NCBI GenBank assembly: GCA_029237695.1
Contig: CM055266.1
Coordinates: 108,207,370-108,271,369 of the forward strand
Length of the DNA: 64,000 nucleotides
From: Conchocele bisecta
Taxonomy: Eukaryota; Mollusca; Bivalvia; Lucinida; Thyasiridae
Direction: 5' to 3'
Of the stretch, positions 26,101 to 32,100 are shown in pieces. Position 1 is the stretch's first letter. Each line of letters begins with the position of its first letter. The translations under genes were made by a program, and so were the position numbers. The notes beneath the pieces are model-generated. The model saw only the letters and a list, made by a program, of their open reading frames with translations, was not told the origin of the DNA and did no database searches.

Positions 26101-29100
26101 AAACTTGGAAAAGTCGCGGGAATACTGGACGAAGCGATAAAAAATTACAATTTTCGAAAAAAAAAAGAAAAAAAATTTTTTTTTTTTTTTTTTTTAGAAA
26201 ATTGTAATTTTTTAAGGCCTCGTCCAGTATTCTTGCGACTTTTCCAAGTTTATATCCCCGATAAATTACACAAAAAGGCCATTCATTCCTTATAATTCCA
26301 GTATTTGAAATAAATTCATCAAGAAAATGTGTTTATTTTCCGTTTTCTTAAGAATTATTTTAACTGCGCCTCACGGTTACGGAAAGTAGTTCGGCATGGG
26401 AGTTTACTGGGATATAAATTTTGGACAGAGACTCGCTACGGACCAATCAAATGTTAGGGAATTGTGTAAATATTTTTGTGCTGGAATTATTGATAAATAA
26501 TGTCAGAGTAAATATGACGGGGTTTTCATTGGCAAGAACACAGACTTGTTAACTTTGCGTCACTACAGTTTACACCGACATCATTCTGTAATGTCATTCG
26601 ACCAATTAAACATCAGTTTTGAATTTGTTGTAACCCGGATTTGTAAAATGTGGCTGTGACTGGAGAAATGGGGCTTATGGGATATGTGACCAGTGTCAGT
26701 GGGATCTACACTGGCCATAAAACCAATAAGCCCTATTTCTCCAGTCACATCCACAAATAAGTCAAATCCACAAATGTGTAGCTTGTTAAATGATAAATGT
26801 ATGACACATGTATGTGTAAGGTGTAAATATACAATGAGACAATGTATTCGGCCAATACACAGCTTGCTACATGGTAAATGTTAAAACATACAACGGGAGA
26901 TAACGTACTTACCAGTGGGTGACGTGACCTGCTTCGGAGGTGGCTGGTCATGGTAACCTTCGGCCACGCTCTTCCTGTGTTTGATCAACTGTCTGCAACA
27001 CAATGGTTGATCACCGCATGTGAGAACGGGATGTGGGGGCACGCATGATAGAAGGTGACGGGATGTGGGGGGCAGGAGTTTCATTCATCTCCTGTGAAGA
27101 GCGGGATGTGGGGCAGGGAGTTTCATTCATCTCCTGTGAAGAGCGGGATGTGGGGGCAGGGAGTTTCATTCATCTGTGAAGAGCGGGATTGGGGGCAGGG
27201 AGTTTCATTCATCTCCTGTGAAGAGCGGGAGTGCAGAGGTCATTCATCTCCTTGAAGAGCGGGATGTGGGGGCAGGGAGTTTCATTCATCTCCTGTGAAG
27301 AGCGGGATGTGGGGGCAGGGAGTTTCATTCATCTCCTGTGAAGAGCGGGATGTGGGGGCAGGGAGTTTCATTCATCTCCTGTGAAGAGCGGGATGTGGGG
27401 GCATGGGATTTCATTCATCTCCTGTGAAGAGCGGGATGTGGGGGCAGGGAGTTTCATTCATCTCCTGTGAAGAGGGGATGTGGGGGCAGGGAGTTTCATT
27501 CATCTCCTGTGAGAGCGGGATGTGGGGGCAGGGAGTTTCATTCATCTCCTGTGAAGAGCGGGATGTGGGGGCAGGGAGTTTCATTCATCTCCTGTGAATT
27601 TCACAGGAGATGAATGAAACTCCCTGCCCCCACATCCCGCTCTGCCATTAGAAGGGTCCAACTGGGCCACCTATACTTTGTTTATTATAAGTGTATTATA
27701 ACATTTTCTAGTTAGTATAGCAGAACTCCATATGAGACACCCCATGTGATTTCATACCTAAGAACATGTACGATATCTCGTAAAAAAATATTTACATAAT
27801 TTACGATATTTTTCATAAATGACGTTGAAAGATGACACAATTTTCATAGCAAATGCTCAATGCATGTACTAATCCGCATTTACTATGTGTCTCAAATAAG
27901 CTTTGTGTCTACAACGTATTATACACATTTATTTCAAATTCAATGCGTATTTTAATTTTACAGATGGATTATTTAATTTATTACATGTACATGTTTTTCT
28001 GATAGAACATAGGGAATAAATGAACAAAAGTAAACAAAGTTGGCTTTTTGCAGCTCAAATATGTTATTTTTCAACATTAATAGATCTGTTTTAATCCTTA
28101 ATTTGACAATCAATGAGTACATGGTAAATAGTGTAGATCCAGATGAGCCGGCTCATGACGAGCCGTCTCATCAGGATCTGCACTTTTTGCAACTAATTGT
28201 TATCTTTTTGAGAACAAAAACACACCCTTTTCATAAATGGACTAGTCTGCAAAAGTAACTTATCAGAGTCCATTCCAATTTCTTAGGGGTGAAAGGGTTA
28301 CAAATCTACGCCAGGGTTCAATCTAGGATTTCAACATTTGGGGCCCACTGACCCATCCATATTTTAAAATGGCGCACCCCTGACTCAAACTGAGCCATCA
28401 CAAAAATATACACCTTTTTCGTCTCAAAATGATCAAAATTCTTACATGTATGTTTATGCCAGATGTTAATAATGCAATGAAAATACCGTCTTACAAGCTT
28501 CAAATTATACATGTAACTGATGCTATAAATCATGTTCAAGTGTGATGATAATATAGGAATGAATGGCCTTTTTGTGTAATTTATCGGGGTATAAACTTGG
28601 AAAAGTCGCGGGAATACTGGACGAAGGCCGGAAGGCCTCGTCCAGTATTCCCGCGACTTTTCCAAGTTTATATCCCCGATAAATTACACAAAAAGGCCAT
28701 TCATTCCTTATAATTCCAGCATTTGAAATAAATTCATCAAGAAAATGTGTTTATTTTCCGTTTTCTTAAGAATTATTTTAACTGCGCCACGGTTACGGAA
28801 AGTAGTTCGGCGTGGGAGTTTACTGGGATATAAATTTTGGACAGAGACAAATGTTAGGGAATTGTGTAAATATTTTTGTGCTGGAATTATTGAACTGTTA
28901 ACGAGCATCTTCTAATCTTATTAATGTTAGATGTTCGTGTTTTGTCCATTTCTCTGTTACTGTACCACCTAGAACCACTATACTTGCACAACTTCAGAAA
29001 CAATGGGTGCCCACCACATACCACTATCCAACATTCCACCTTTACCCATTTCTTCAACGTAATCGACTTACTGTAGCCATTTTCAATGTTAAGTTTTTTT

Positions 29101-32100
29101 TCGCATTTAAATCTGTTTCTCACTTACTATACCACATAGAACCACCATACTTGCATAATTATATGTTATTCAATTGTCTATGCCTTGAAGAAAACACGAC
29201 CTTCGTGGTTTTGCCTTTTCTCTTGAACAAAATCAGAGACGAACATCTAAACAAAAAATGAAATATAATAAAAAAATCCTCCTTCCCGCTTCACATTCCG
29301 CAATCTCGGAGAACCAAAATACTTATTTTTTAAGGCCCAAGATACATGTACTGTGTGTGTAGATTTTACAAAATCAAAGGGTAACCTTACTGTAGATTAT
29401 CTCGCTGTTGACTGGAATAATGGCCGTCAGCACTGACTGCCTGGTAGTGAATCGCCTCTATAGCTCGGTCGATGGACTTTAGAACTTGTGATTCCTCCAC
29501 CTAGCCAATGAAAAAAGTAACTACAATGCACATGCACATGCAGGCCCGTACGCAGAGGGGGTGTGACGGGTGCGTATGCATCCCCCTTAACCATTTTACT
29601 CTTAACCCGCAGGCCTGTATAGTGGTATTGGCAAACAGTGTAGATCCAGATGAGCCGGCTCGTAACGAGCCGTCTCATCAGGATCTGCACTTTTTGCAAT
29701 TCATTTTCATAATTTTGAGAACAAAAACACCCCATGTTCATAAATGGACTGATCTGAAAATCATTTTTTGATGATTTAGATCTGTGGATGTGCAAAAACA
29801 ATGTTTAGCCCTTCGCGCCGTCGATAACGCGCCCCCCTAAAATAATTCCTGCGTACGTGCCTGACATGTATTGAAACAAGAATTCTGTGGAATTAGGCTT
29901 CTCGTCTATGAGGACCATGAGATACATGTATGCCTAGACAAACAACCTAACCAAAATTTATCAAAATCAAACTGTATTCAAACAGGGGATTTTATTGACA
30001 AAAGCCAAAGATAATATGGGCATTTGAACATAAGTCTCCAGTGACCTTGACCTTGGACAAGTGCACAACAAAGCAGCATTTATATAGACACATTGTCCAT
30101 GACCCGGGGGTCGAATCAAAATGTTGTGCATCTACTCATCATAAGGAAGCTACATACCAAGTTTCAGGTCTGTAGCTATTACGGTTTAAAAGTTTTACGA
30201 GTTATAGACAAAATTACCAAATTCTAAGTCGAAAATGGGGAAATAATCCATGACCCGGGGGTCAAATAAAATATCAAAATAAACTTTGCGCATCTACTCA
30301 TCATAAGGATGCTACATACCAAGTTTCAAACCTGTAGCTATTAGGGTTTAAAAGTTTTACGAGTTACAAGGCAAAATTGCCAAATTCTAAGTCAAAAAGG
30401 GGGAGATAATCCATGACCCCGGTGTCAAATCAAAAATCGAAATAAACTTTGCGCATCTACTCATCATAAGGAAGCTACATACCAAGTTTCAGGTCTGTAG
30501 CTAGTACAGTTTAAAAGTCTTAATACTTACAAGGCAAAATTGCCAAATTCTAAGTCGAAAAGGGGGGGGGGGGGAGGGGGGGGGGGGGGGGGGTCCATGA
30601 CCCGGGGGTCAAATCAAAAAGTATGTAGCTAGTATGGTTTAAAAGTTTTACGACTTAGAAGGTTGACTTAGAAGGACGGACGGACAAGGGTAACACTAAA
30701 TGCCCCCTCCACTATCGTGGTGGGGTATAAAAAAGAAATAAATTAGGCGTATGCAGAGCCATTAAAAAAGGAAAAGTAAGCCTGTACGCAATCAAATCAA
30801 CTATAATTTGTTTAAAGAAAATGTTAAATAAACAACCACTTACTGAAACATACATGTACATATACTACTGGTACATATACTACTGGTACGTGCACTTCTG
30901 GGAGCCTCAAGCAGAGGTCTCCGTAAAATTGAGAGTAGTCAGCTTTTTTGAAAAAGTAGCCAGCTATATCGACTTCCACCCATGCAGCTGTGCTTGCGTG
31001 GCTTATTCGCCGTAGGCGACGAAGGGGAGGGTACGGGAGGGGTACCCCTTTCCCGTTAGGGGTGTTTGGTGGGCCTCCCCAAAGAAAATTTTGAAATTTA
31101 TATTCAATTTGTGGCATCTGGTGAGTTTTATGGTGCATATATTTGTAGTTGTTTAAGACAATTTCTGCATATATTGTTGCAAAAATGTTAAAATGTGTTG
31201 ATAGCAGGACAAATCTGAAGTTGTTATTGTTGCCGCTTTGTCCGTCTGTCTGGCGTCCGCGTCACACTTTGGTTAAGGTTTTTAGTCAAGTCCATATCTT
31301 CAATACTATTATGCCTAGAGCCACCAAACTTGCACACATTAATCACCTTGCAGTGTACATCTATAACCACTATCAAATCTGTGACCTTGACCCACTTTTC
31401 CACTTAAATTACTTAAAAGTAAGTCAACACGCAAGACAATTTTGACCAGAGAAGGTGGGATAAAATGTGTTTTTGTTATTTTTTCCAGCAACATGGGGTC
31501 TGGGTGAGGTGGGGTAGGGGGGGAGGGTACAAGTGAAAATAAATTAACAGAGCAAGAGCATAGCAATAACCCAATTCAACTCCCAGGTAACTAACTACAG
31601 AGCCAAAGATAAAAACGTACCTGAGGGCCAAACCAGACAAATCGTGATTCCTATAAGGAGGAACCCATACCGTTAATCGTTAATTTACGCTGTCTCATTC
31701 GCCCGACCACCATGTGATTTTTTTTTTTTAAGACATTATGAATTGTAGCCGGCGCCAACTAAGCGAGTAGTCGGCTAATCGCCGGCAGCCAGCGCTTACA
31801 GAGAGCTCTGCTCAAGTAAAGTTAATGAAATAAATATATATGTACAGACAAATAATACACCATGTTTGATCCAGGGCTCCAGATAAGGTGTGTATTGGCG
31901 TGTTTATGCACTTGTTTTAGCAGAAAACGCATTGATTATCAAAAGTAGGAGTACAAAATACTCACAGCAATGTGAAGATACGCATATATTTTCTAATTAA
32001 GTAGTGAAAATACAGTAATAAAGTTGACATTTACTTAGTTGAGCTGCAAAAAGCAAACAGTGTTTGCTTTTTGCAGCTCAAGTAAGTGAATTTTTAAATT

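Noticed and set aside
30541..30595. Poly-G run as a functional G-quadruplex
   Set aside because: It lies within a family D core unit where other units have 'ggggga'; more likely homopolymer expansion or base-calling error.
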